Both the position numbers and the translations under genes were made by a program. From Heliopora coerulea (taxonomy: Eukaryota > Cnidaria > Anthozoa > Scleralcyonacea > Helioporidae): a stretch of DNA of 64,000 bases. Positions 11,776 through 21,334 of this stretch are shown here, piece by piece (positions within the stretch are counted from its first letter, which is position 1; every line of letters starts with the position of its first letter). Location: the NCBI GenBank assembly GCA_030142905.1, contig JASJOG010000054.1:1-64000 (forward strand), in the 5' to 3' direction. The notes beneath the pieces were generated by a model. That model was not told where the DNA came from. It was given only the letters and a program-made list of their open reading frames with translations, and made no database searches.

Positions 11776-12247
11776 CATATGTGATGGCGTCGGGTTTTTT
11801 AAGTCTCCATCGAATGATAGAAAAAAACGGCTTTCGCACAATCACCGAGCACGTTATCGTAATATTATTTTCTCAAACGTAACATGATGTTACTCATGCT
11901 AATGCGCATCCTTCAACACTATTTATCCAATTCTTATCCAATTTATCCAATTTTATCAATTCTTCCCTTACATAAATTTCAATATAGTTTCACAATTCTA
12001 CCCTTTCATAATGTGGTTTCTTGAAGACTCAATTAGAAGTAGATTTTTGAAAGTAATTGTTCTCATACTGGCTTGATTTCAAGATTACAAACGTACGAAA
12101 GAGTTAATTTGAAAACGTTCTTAGAGAGGTGAGAAAAAAACCTATAAACAATTTAGTTGTGAACAAAAGTAAACGGTATTATTTAACGCAATTCCAATAA
12201 ACTCGTTCCAGATCATTCAAGTTGTATTTCTTAAGGATTTTTCAAGA

Positions 12248-13228
12248 TCATTCAAGAAATAGATTAAGCAATGTGTCTACAGTATCGGTAGAACTGCCGG
12301 TTTGGCAAAGAAAAACCATCATGATGTAACAAGCACAGCAACCGGCATTGTGAAGATCTTCCTCCGCGTATTTCACTTTGTACTTTTGTAGAAGGAACTT
12401 AAGACTTGGCATGGTGTAATGGACGTCGCAAGGCTCCATTTCCTTGGCCATTTGAATGAGCTGAGTATCAAAGATTTCTTTCTTCATTTTGGGCAAGTCC
12501 AAGCCACGTTTTCTTAAATATTCATCATTATTTTCAACCGAATGACCCAGAAGAAAGGCACACTCTCTCAATTCCATACGAAACATTTCCAAGGCTTTTA
12601 CTAGAGAAACAGTTTCCGAGAAAACCAATTTAAAACGGCTTCGACTTTCGCTATTCTTAGAGTGGAGACTCTCCTTGATAATGAAATGACGTTTACTAAT
12701 CATTTCTATAATTGGTCGATCGTTTTCCTGTTTTCGATCGGACGAGAATCGAACGATGGTGTAACCAATCTCGACGTTTTTGCCAGATTCAAGGTCGTCG
12801 GATTGAATATCAAAACACATAATCACTTTGTCTTCAAGTTGCGCAAAAACGTCTTTCATCCTGTCGTAGTGCTGATTAACTTTCTTATACATTTTGTCCA
12901 CAATCGGTCTGTTCTTTATCACGAGTTCTTTGTCTTGAAATCTCTGAAATTCGGTTAGATTATCCAATGATCGCATCTCAATTGAGCCGTCTTTCAGGAG
13001 CTCGCTGGTAAGTTTATCTGGTAAAGGAGCCTGGCAAACTGTTTCCAAATGGTTTTCGATTTCTGCGTATTGTTTACAGGTAATGCCCACTTCATACAAA
13101 CCGCTGAAAATTTGTGCTACAGTGAATTGGTAACCAGGATGATTGTCCAAGAAATTGTCGAAAAAGCTGCATACGTAATCAATCCCTCGGTCGTTTTCGT
13201 TAGCATGCCTAATCCACTTGTTACACAT
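12248..13228 (-). CDS. Divergent DEDDh/Gfd2-YDR514C-like RNase H-fold protein, copy B
   Basis: Single-exon frame of 326 residues, closely similar to the product of 4143-5120 along its whole length (one extra residue near position 18). The fold markers are FDIQSDD, VEIGYTIVRF, LLGHSVENNDEYL, FDTQLI, SLKFLLQKY and HNAGCCACY. Unlike copy A it keeps the His of the third motif (HNAG). The Glu of the first motif is Gln, the Asp of GHN-x3-D is displaced by one, and the final Asp is Cys, so it too is probably not a normal nuclease. A block of 117 bases (12839-12955) is identical to 4734-4850 while the flanking coding DNA differs, which suggests local gene conversion or constraint. Most differences are spread evenly and neither copy has a stop, so both may be expressed. 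No partner gene is implied by the context. Confidence 0.6.
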   Translation of the reverse strand: MCNKWIRHANENDRGIDYVCSFFDNFLDNHPGYQFTVAQIFSGLYEVGITCKQYAEIENHLETVCQAPLPDKLTSELLKDGSIEMRSLDNLTEFQRFQDKELVIKNRPIVDKMYKKVNQHYDRMKDVFAQLEDKVIMCFDIQSDDLESGKNVEIGYTIVRFSSDRKQENDRPIIEMISKRHFIIKESLHSKNSESRSRFKLVFSETVSLVKALEMFRMELRECAFLLGHSVENNDEYLRKRGLDLPKMKKEIFDTQLIQMAKEMEPCDVHYTMPSLKFLLQKYKVKYAEEDLHNAGCCACYIMMVFLCQTGSSTDTVDTLLNLFLE

Positions 13229-13365
13229 TGATCTCCAGACAATAATAGAAGGTTGACTATATGATACAACGAGAAAACCGGATGATTAGCCGTGATGTTA
13301 TGTAGTTTATTCATTAACCTTAATTATTTGGATGTTTTTGAAAGTGTAGGCAGTTCTACCAGGAT

Positions 13366-13857
13366 AAGGATATTAGCGCTTCTCCAAGTGAACGAACCCA
13401 TACCAGGTAAGTAGAGAAAGACTCTACTTGACCACGGCTGGGATTCAAACCCGCCACCTTCGGTTTACTAATCTGATACTCTACCAACTGAGCAACAAGG
13501 CCAAGCCGGGAGCAGGCCTTGGGATGATGGTATTTGTATTTAATATTTCGAAACTGACTAGTTTCTTCCATATCAGCACAGACTTTGAAAGCATAACAGA
13601 CGTAGTCTGCAATGATATGGAGGAAACTAGTCAGTTTCGAAATATCAAGTACAATTACCGTCACCCCACGGCCTCCTCCCGGCTTGGTCATGTGGCTCAG
13701 TTGGTAGAGGGTCGGACTAGTAAACCGAAAGTCGCGGGCTCGAATCCCAACCGCAGTCAAGTAAAGTTTTTCTCTACTTGCTCGGTATGGGTTTGTTCAC
13801 TTGGAGTAGCGCTAATATACTTGTCCTTCACCCAAGCACATAGTTCCACACTGTTAC
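13366..13857. repeat. Palindromic SINE-like element with two inverted tRNA-Thr-like units and a 12-bp target duplication
   Basis: Perfect direct repeats ttctaccaggat at 13354-13365 and 13858-13869 bound the element. The left arm (tattagcgcttctccaagtg on) is the inverse of the right arm (cacttggagtagcgctaata). Each arm carries a tRNA-like unit: minus at about 13426-13498 and plus at about 13684-13758, the latter with D-arm tggctcagttggtagag, anticodon loop ctagtaa (AGT, Thr-like) and T-arm gggctcgaatccc. A second, inner palindrome (atttcgaaactgactagttt and its inverse) forms the centre. About 40 bases of non-palindromic tail follow the right arm. It is absent from segmental copy A. Confidence 0.8.
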
Positions 13858-13869
13858 TTCTACCAGGAT

Positions 13870-14235
13870 CTTCTTCGGGGCTAATTCCATGGAAGAATTT
13901 TAGCCTGCTCTCAAATCCCAGCCCTGCTTAGCTAGAAATTTTGACGTACGCATTAGTGTTTTTCGCACGCGTCTATCTACTTTTCAGCATTTACCTGAAA
14001 TTTACTTGCACGATTACATGAGATTTTTCAACCCAGTTGATCGTTACCGCCAAGAGGATAAGCTCAAAAAATGCCTTCCTCTGCAGTAACGCCACGTTTT
14101 AACGAGCGTTAAAAAGGGAAATACGGATAGCTGTCAACGTGCCAATACCCAGCACAACAACTCTGCTCACCACTACTCGCTGTGTATCTTTACCCGAAAT
14201 TATATTCTCATTCTCTTTAACCTTACCATACGTAT
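13870..14235. other. Copy B-specific non-coding insert
   Basis: This stretch, with the element before it, has no counterpart in copy A, where sequence matching 13310 continues directly into sequence matching about 14236. No gene or terminal repeats are evident. Confidence 0.4.
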
Positions 14236-15103
14236 GTATGTAGCATCTACTTATTTTTAAGACAAAGTGAAAAAAGACTGACATTTCACTTTTTGAGATA
14301 ACCGGGTTTTATTTCGAATTGAGATGTCTGAGAACATCAAACTTGTAAATCATTTACGGATAAGACCACAGGTATACATGCAGATTTACAGTGTACATGC
14401 CGAACGGATAAATAATATATTACATGAAATACAAATAGCGTTCCAAAGGGGTTGTACTGGTGCTTGCCGGTATAGCCAATTTAACTCCCTTTCTTTCTCA
14501 GAAAAAATATTTTAATAGCAGAAGCTTCATATTTACCAATGTGGCGTCTTTACGTACGACGTTATAAACACTGATCTCTTTCAATGTTGAAGCTACGGTA
14601 ATTCGTCTACTTTTTGACTTACCTCTGGTCCGGATGAGCCATTTTCAAACTGATTTAAGGTCTTCAGAGTTTTCTAAAATGTAAGCTATAGAAGAAGCGT
14701 TAGTGAAAGGTTTTTTTGATCCGATGTTTGAATGTTTGATGTGCTAAAAGTATATTTCATGGAAAAATTCAATGGCTTAAACTCATTTTCTTCGAAAATG
14801 CATTCCTTCTTTCTGTATAACTATACCTTAACCCGACAAAAATCTTCAAAAGTTATTTCAACATAATATCTGTTTGGATTCTTGGGTTGGAAATATGACA
14901 TCCACGACGGTAACTTAAATTTCTGTGTTTGCTTAGCTTTGAACTAATTTCTCTGTCAACGTATAACTAATTCAGTCAGTGACTGAATCCTAAAATGTCT
15001 TTCAACAACGCTCATCTCGAGACCGAAACTATAAATAAATATTGCCATTAAAATTTTAAGCGTTCGAGGTACCTGCACAAGTTTACTAAGCAGTGGTTAG
15101 CTT

Positions 15104-15402
15104 CTATTTCAGAATCATCCTCAGGGTATTATGAAACGATAACTTCACAAGTTATCGTTTCATAATACCCTGAGGATGATTCTGAAATAGAATTGAAACA
15201 CGGCGAGTCCATCCTCATGGATAGCGTTAAGTTGTCGCGAGAATATCTCGTGCACTTAAATTGGATAAAAACTTGCCTCCAATCCCTGTGGACTCGATAG
15301 CTCAACAGGTAGAGCGGCGGACCGGTATCCCGAAGGTGCGAGTTCAAATCCCGCTCGAGTCAACATTTTTCAGTTGACTTCGGCAGTGTAGGTTAATTGT
15401 GA
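15104..15402 (+). repeat. SINE with perfect terminal hairpin and tRNA-like unit, flanked by a near-perfect 12-bp target duplication
   Basis: Flanks agtggttagctt (15092-15103) and agtgattagctt (15403-15414) differ at one base. The first 90 bases form an almost perfect hairpin: tttcagaatcatcctcaggg to a central acttcacaagtt, then the inverse. A tRNA-like unit follows at about 15292-15362 (gatagctcaacaggtagagc; gcgagttcaaatccc), then catttttcagttgacttcgg. The corresponding point of copy A (near 6575) has no such element. Family members: 11536-11775 and 54415-54535. Confidence 0.75.
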
Positions 15403-15419
15403 AGTGATTAGCTTACTTT

Positions 15420-16074
15420 CACTTTCAGAGCGATAGAACATCTACACACAGAAATCGAAAAATCCATGCACTTACTTTGTAAAATACCTCGTCTGAAAAT
15501 TTTCTCTTCAGGAACTTACTTTAAAACATGAGCAGATGACTGTTCCCAAGTGGAGGTTGGTTTGTGGGTAGTACGTAGGGCAATGTTTGGAGAAAGCTTG
15601 GTACACCTGCTTAATAGTCAACGCCACAATGCTTATGCTGAGTCATTTCGTCACCCGTTTGGGGGGGAGGGTGAGCACCAGTCTTGAAACTAAGTCAATG
15701 AATTTGCTTTATATTTACTTTGGGCACTGAGGCCTAGATGTTTGAGTTCGTTCGAACCTTTCGTACCTCCAGAGTGTCGAAAGTGGTGAATTTGAGTCAG
15801 ACTCACCACCTGCGAACCAAAGAAGATCCTGCAGGTGAAGACTGCGTATTCAATTTCAACTTGCCATCCCAGTGATGATTTCACAAAGTCTGCGGAGACG
15901 ACACAGATCGAAACCTCCAGTAGTCTGAATCGTCAGCGTCAGAAACAAATCGATTTAGCAACCTGAGCATTTTGCAGAGATTTCTGAATGTCACCACGCT
16001 GGGTGAGTGAGGGCACCCGTCAACTTGCTCTCCGTGCAGTAATCCCGGTCACATCAACTTGCAACTGTGTTAGT
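15420..16074. other. Non-coding DNA in segmental copy B
   Basis: No gene, RNA or transposon end recognised. Matching to copy A is unclear here because copy A has been altered by other insertions. Confidence 0.4.
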
Positions 16075-16086
16075 AATACTAATAGT

Positions 16087-16274
16087 TGAATACAAGGCGT
16101 TCCCTGACCTGACATTTTTATTGACGAGCTCTCGACTACCTGAACTGTAGCCTTCGAACTGTAGCCTTCGACTAGCCTTCAGGTAGTCGAAAGCTCGTCA
16201 ATAAAAATCTCAGGTCAGAGAACGCCTTGAATTCAATTATGTCTCTTCCTGGCCGCGCTTTATCTATATTTTTA
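16087..16274 (+). repeat. Hairpin retroposon with 3' tail and 12-bp target duplication
   Basis: Perfect direct repeats aatactaatagt at 16075-16086 and 16275-16286. Inside, a palindrome (aaggcgttccctgacctgac to its inverse caggtcagagaacgcctt) is followed by a 40-base tail with tcttcctggccgcgc ending in a T/A-rich stretch. The element at 36118-36283 has the same arms and the same tail in the other orientation, so both belong to one family. Confidence 0.8.
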
Positions 16275-18279
16275 AATACTAATAGTGTCCTACAACTGTA
16301 ACGAACGCATACGATAAGCGAACGTTTGTCCAGCTAGATTCCTCAGAAAATGTTTTATGAGACCCACACGGGGATCGAACCCATATACTGATTGCAATAG
16401 TGGACGTAGTCAGGATTTTCCTTTGGATGGGGGCAATGACAGACCACGAGGGTCCAACAGCCGATCACAAGAGCCAAAAGGCCAGTCAATTAAAACTACC
16501 GTGACCCAGATCAGTTTTGAGGACTCATTCTAACGTGAAGACCTCTTCTAATAAGTGAGCAATAATAATGAGTATATCGATCAAATACTAATGCATCACT
16601 GTAGGCGAAGAGGGTATAATACCAGTCCATGGTTCCATTCCGGGAGTTAAGAATGACGATATGCGAGTATTGTTACTGAAACAGCAACAAAGATTACTTC
16701 GTCGTCATGCAGATCAAAAACATCTATTTTGAATTTCAATGTCACCATAAGACTTTTCTTCCTTCTTTTTTACCTCACAAAATTACAGTTGAAGTGACGA
16801 ATGAGTTGGTCAGCAACTGGATCAGCTTATCGTCATGTTACAGAGGGAAAGAAGGAACATGGTGAGCGAAAGACAGATAGAGAGACGGGCGATACCGAAT
16901 TTGCTGCGATTAATCCCTTCGATAGATGGATATAGATAAACGGTCGAAACACTGGACTTTACGTTGACTAGTGAAAGCAGATAGTCGGCAGAGGATGCAA
17001 CATGTTTGTGATTAAAAATTTAATGTAAACTAATAATGGATGTTATGATGGCAAACTGCAATGATCTTGTGACTCAGGTAATTTTGAGCAGCAAACCTCC
17101 TGCGACGTCAATTATAATTGTCATTAGAAAGGCTTTCGTGTGACTGCAGGTTCATTGTGTAAAGTTTGCATTGCCATGGTTCTTGTGTCAACATGTCATA
17201 CGATACAATAGACAAAAAGCACACCTGAGACGTGCAACTCCCCATCGGAGCAAGATGGGAGTGAATATTCATGTGGTGTTCCACTTAAGAATGAGTTAAA
17301 GATATCGAGGTCTTTTCCACTGTTCTTACAAGAATAAATTGAACCAGCACGAGGAATGCGCACAACTGAATGATTCAACCTGTTGTCGGCAAACTGGACT
17401 CACCTCCAGGGAAGCCTAAGTTGAGCTAGTGGAATCAGAAGGCTGACACGCCATAACACATTAAAGGGAAAATTTATGCGTTCCTGCACATCTTAGTCTT
17501 CTCATTCATAGATGGTTTCGAGGAAATCTATCGACTTTACTACTTGCTTTATAACAGACAAGAAAAACTGTGCTCATCATATGGAACTGATACATGTGCT
17601 TGCTGATTTGGATAAATCAAGCTAATAACTTGTTTTCTGAGAAATATTAAACGATGCCCATTGCAAGCCTTTAGGACAATACTTCAATGTGAAGCTGTCT
17701 GTACGGAAAAACTTGCTGAGTTCATAGGTTCTGTGGGAAGTATTACCACTTTGATATACCAACTCAACGGTGTGATTGACACTCATGCATCGGTGAATAT
17801 TATTAAGCCCCTCAACACCAGACACAAGCCACAGAGAAGATATAACTCATAAACCTTCAGTGAAAATTATTATTTCCACTTCCTCTACACTAGTATCGAT
17901 CGTCGCCATCAACAGGAAGAATTGAACTAATTCCAATACGAGTACAATCAGCCCTTCATCAAGTTGACAAGCATCAGTTAAAAACGTGGAGTACAGACAG
18001 ATAGATAAACTTTATTTAAGCACGCTAACTATTTCAACAATATGTTGATCTCCAAGTGTCGTATGTATGTGGCATTTACATACAAATCCTTCTGGCTGCC
18101 TTGTTCTCAGTTTTCTCCAGATATACTTAGAAAGTTTAAATGCTATAGGCAAAATGAAGAAATTCTTTACCTTTTATCAATTCCGGGTTTATGTTGACAA
18201 GTCACACAAAAGCTTAGTTAACTAGTCTTTGTAGTTCTTGATTTATCTCTTGCAGAAATGGTAAAGTCCCAGCCGTAGC

Positions 18280-18306
18280 AAAAAAAAAAAAAAGAAATAA
18301 AAAAAA
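18280..18306. repeat. A-rich tract
   Basis: Interrupted poly-A of about 27 bases; it could be the remnant of a retroposon tail. Confidence 0.6.
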
Positions 18307-18744
18307 ACCAACCTGTTGACAGTCTATCGGAGACGCTGGAATAATCGTGAGTACAAACGTGCGTTGATGAGAAGAACCTACTGAAATGCAAAATCTGAGA
18401 AGTAAGGTTGAGTGGATCAGTGGCAGATCTAGGTTAAATAAATTAGGCAATCGGGGACACCCCACTTCTTGTCAGAAAGAAGCATTTCCATTCGTCAAAA
18501 ATGGCATTCGTGAAATTTTTGTTTTTAGCCTTTTCAGGGCGGAAAGCTGATTACGCAAGATATTTCAGTTATAATTCCGTGATCGGGATAAACACAGGAC
18601 ATGCAAAGACACAATGGCGGAACGTACGCCGGTTTTACAAAGTCGAAATAGCTAACAGGTGGAAAAATTGTAGCAAATGAACATTGGTATCCATGCTTTG
18701 AGCAACCGAATTTTCATTTGATCCGAGAACCCCGTATTATCCGC

Positions 18745-19404
18745 ACTACCCTGCCATTCATCAGTGGATCCCGCGGTGGATAATATACAATGTCATGGGA
18801 TTCAAAGTCAGCGAGAAACATTTAATCAACCAAGAATAACTACAAACAACAATACTATGTAACTACAAACAGCAGGGAAACTCGACAGATTGGTGTGGGA
18901 ATTGCCAGCCACTGAACCCTATTATGATTGGAACTCTTACTCAAGTCAATCATTGGACGAAAGATCGAAGCCCAAAAATGGCCGCGATTGGTAGTCTTTG
19001 AATGTCAGTCTCAGTCTCCAACGCGGAAATCTTGGATGGCAGTTTCAGTTTTCCGCACGGATTTTGTCTGTTTTTTTTGTTGACAAAATTTTCGTATTGA
19101 ATGACAAACATCACCAAAAGGAGAATTTTGGCGAAAGCAACTCAGTTTAAAAATTTCAAACGTTTCAAGAAGCCTGAACAGGGGGGAATCTTCAAGAAAA
19201 TAAATGCCAAAACGAAGGAAACCAGGCTTTTTTCCAGTTGAAATTACCTCTTTCATGACTCTAACGCAGCACAGAGACACAAGTAATCTCCCCTGTTAAT
19301 GAGAGCTGGAAGATAATGGTTGATCATAGAGTTGCTTATTTTTTTTCAAAACAGCTTCATTGAACCCATCTAACAATTTCTACTCTAACCTGTGGTTGGA
19401 CAAC
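18745..19404. other. Non-coding interval
   Basis: Right of the segmental duplication; no gene recognised. One minus-strand frame of 89 codons (19011-19280) has no features of a known family. Confidence 0.4.
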
Positions 19405-19416
19405 AAAGTTCCATAC

Positions 19417-19864
19417 AATTTGATGTTTGAGAAACGTTAGAGCTTGGATATGTTAAGGTAGATGAACGATCTTCAAGCTCGATACTCAGAAAATGATTTC
19501 TGAGCCCCAGACGGGGATCGAACCCGCAACCTGCTGATGACCGGTTAGACGCTCTAACCATTGAGCTACCGAGACTCAGATGGTGAGCTAAGGTGCAAAT
19601 TCGATATGTATGTGCGACCTGAGCGGAAGCCACTATATATTAATAATGATTGAAGCATTATTAATATTATATATATTAATATATAGTGGCTTCCGCTTAG
19701 GTCGCACATATATATCAAATTTGCAACTTAGCTCACCATCTGAGTCTCGGTAGCTCAATGGTTAGAGCGTCTAACCGGTCATCAGAAGGTTGCGGGTTCG
19801 ATCCCCGTCTGGGGCTCAGAAATCATTTTCTGAGTATCGAGCTTGAAGATCGTTCATCTACCTT
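19417..19864. repeat. Full-length palindromic SINE-like element with two inverted tRNA-like units and a 12-bp target duplication
   Basis: Direct repeats aaagttccatac at 19405-19416 and 19865-19876 are perfect. Between them, arms of about 200 bases are inverse copies: gtagatgaacgatcttcaag near 19461 and cttgaagatcgttcatctac near 19842. Each arm contains one tRNA-like unit (minus 19503-19575, plus 19744-19816) and the block tggcttccgcttaggtcgca. The centre is an AT-rich stretch (ttaataatgattgaagcatt). A non-palindromic tail of about 40 bases lies on the left. This appears to be the complete form of the family at 6133-6396 and 32230-32470. Confidence 0.85.
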
Positions 19865-19879
19865 AAAGTTCCATACTTC

Positions 19880-20700
19880 GTAAGACGGTTCAAAATGACT
19901 TATGGCGACATGAAATTTTTTATTTTTTTTCTAAAAGATTTCGTTGAAACATTGAATCACTGCTTTGAATTACAGGTCAGCCAATGAACAAACATAATCC
20001 CAGATAGAAGGGTAGCGAAAGCAAAAACTTTAATGGCCAAAATTATTATTTTCCGATTCGCAAACGTGCTTAAGAATATAATATGTGCAAATCGACGTGT
20101 ATTGGTGGAAAATACGGCACATTTAAAGGGAATTCATCCGTTCCATCGTCCCGCCATCTCGTCACAGCGACGTCACAAGCTTTTTCCTTCGAGATTTTCA
20201 CCAAATTTAACCCGGAATGGGACTTTAACAAACTCAGTTGAGGCATGAAGCTATTTTGGAAATCAATATTGGATCCATAAACCTGATAATGCATGACTGT
20301 TGCACTTATTGTATAAGCAGTTTCCCAAAGCGAAAATATGCTCCATTTCCCAGCTTGTGATTTCAGTCATGATGTTAGAGTTAAAATTAAGGTTCAGATA
20401 ATGGGTTGGATTACAGCCATAATGAAGGTTAGGATTAGCGTTAAGACTTGGGTAAGAATAAGGGTTTGGATTAGAATTAGAGTAAAATTTAGTTTAAAGT
20501 TAGGGTCGCTTATGCCAGCACAGGTCATTCATTACCAGGGGATAAGGAACCAAGGGTCTCTCGTCTCTTGCAATCATCCATTTCTAGTTGTGACACCAGT
20601 ATGCTTCCTACATGTCTTGAACTGAAAAAGATTGCGTCCCTTAACCTCAGCATCCCTGTCAGGTGAGAACTTTAATGACGGGTTTAATAACTTCGATGAC
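19880..20700. other. Non-coding, with a degenerate telomere-like ttaggg/ggtta stretch
   Basis: About 20375-20510 is built of loosely repeated gttag/ggatta/aaggtta words on the plus strand (for example gaaggttaggattagcgtta), a decayed simple-sequence array of TTAGGG-like composition. No gene is seen in the rest. Confidence 0.5.
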
Positions 20701-20715
20701 AGGTGATGCAATTAT

Positions 20716-20850
20716 ATACATATACATACGTATATGTATATGTATATGTATATGAATATGTATATGAATATGTATATGTATATGAAACGTTTTGTTGATT
20801 ACTTTTACTAGTGCAACGAACTCATATACATATATATATATATATATACG
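20716..20850. repeat. TATATG/TA microsatellites
   Basis: Runs of tatatg and tatgaatatg repeats (about 20716-20785) followed by a short (TA)n near 20826-20849. Confidence 0.85.
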
Positions 20851-20947
20851 TGAACGTTTAGGTTTACGAAATGCAAAGAGGGCTCAATAACGCAAAGAAA
20901 GAGCAAGATGAAACAGGCTGTAGTGACTTTTTGAGGTAAGCGATATA

Positions 20948-20948
<1 letters not shown>

Positions 20949-20996
<48 letters not shown>
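20949..20996. repeat. (TA)n microsatellite
   Basis: About 48 bases of alternating TA. Confidence 0.9.
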
Positions 20997-21001
<5 letters not shown>

Positions 21002-21084
21002 TAACAGTTCTATTTAGTCTGGTATTTACAATTTATGCGTCTAATTCGCCTCTTATAAATCTTTCCAGCTTGAGACGTTTCCCC

Positions 21085-21293
21085 TTAACGAGTAAAATTG
21101 CCCAGTATTAGCCAGAGTAAAATAATAAAAGTCGGATTCGGACCAGAATAGAATTAATTGGGATAGTTTTAATCACGACTAACCACGTGGAATGCTTGCC
21201 CCTAACGTTACCATCAATCTACACTGACAATTTTACCCAGCTGCTATCCTCTTAACGTTCTCATGGTTCTTTTCCTTAGAGTTTTGTTTGTAA

Positions 21294-21300
<7 letters not shown>
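21085..21300 (+). repeat. Hairpin-core dispersed repeat (two degenerate units)
   Basis: The line ccccttaacgagtaaaattg followed by cagtattagccagagtaaaa is the plus orientation of the repeat that is tandem in 61530-62830. A second decayed unit near 21190-21250 is in the other orientation (cattgacaattttacccag type). Confidence 0.6.

Positions 21301-21332
<32 letters not shown>
21295..21332. repeat. (TA)n microsatellite
   Basis: About 36 bases of alternating TA beside the hairpin-core repeat. Confidence 0.9.
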
Positions 21333-21334
21333 GA

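Larger units (their letters stand above)
11800..18715. repeat. Segmental duplication, copy B (partner 3740-9905)
   Basis: Collinear with copy A as described there. Copy B carries extra DNA of about 0.9 kb near 13310-14235, which includes the palindromic element 13366-13857, and two further palindromic insertions at 15104-15402 and 16087-16274. It lacks the insertions at 6133-6396 and 6937-7312 of copy A. Confidence 0.8.

Noticed and set aside
13684..13758. Functional tRNA-Thr(AGT) gene
   Set aside because: It folds reasonably, but lies in one arm of a palindromic retroposon with an inverse copy in the other arm, so I treat it as repeat-derived.
13428..13931. 167-codon plus frame and 134-codon minus frame
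   Set aside because: They read through both arms of a palindromic retroposon and are frame by-products.
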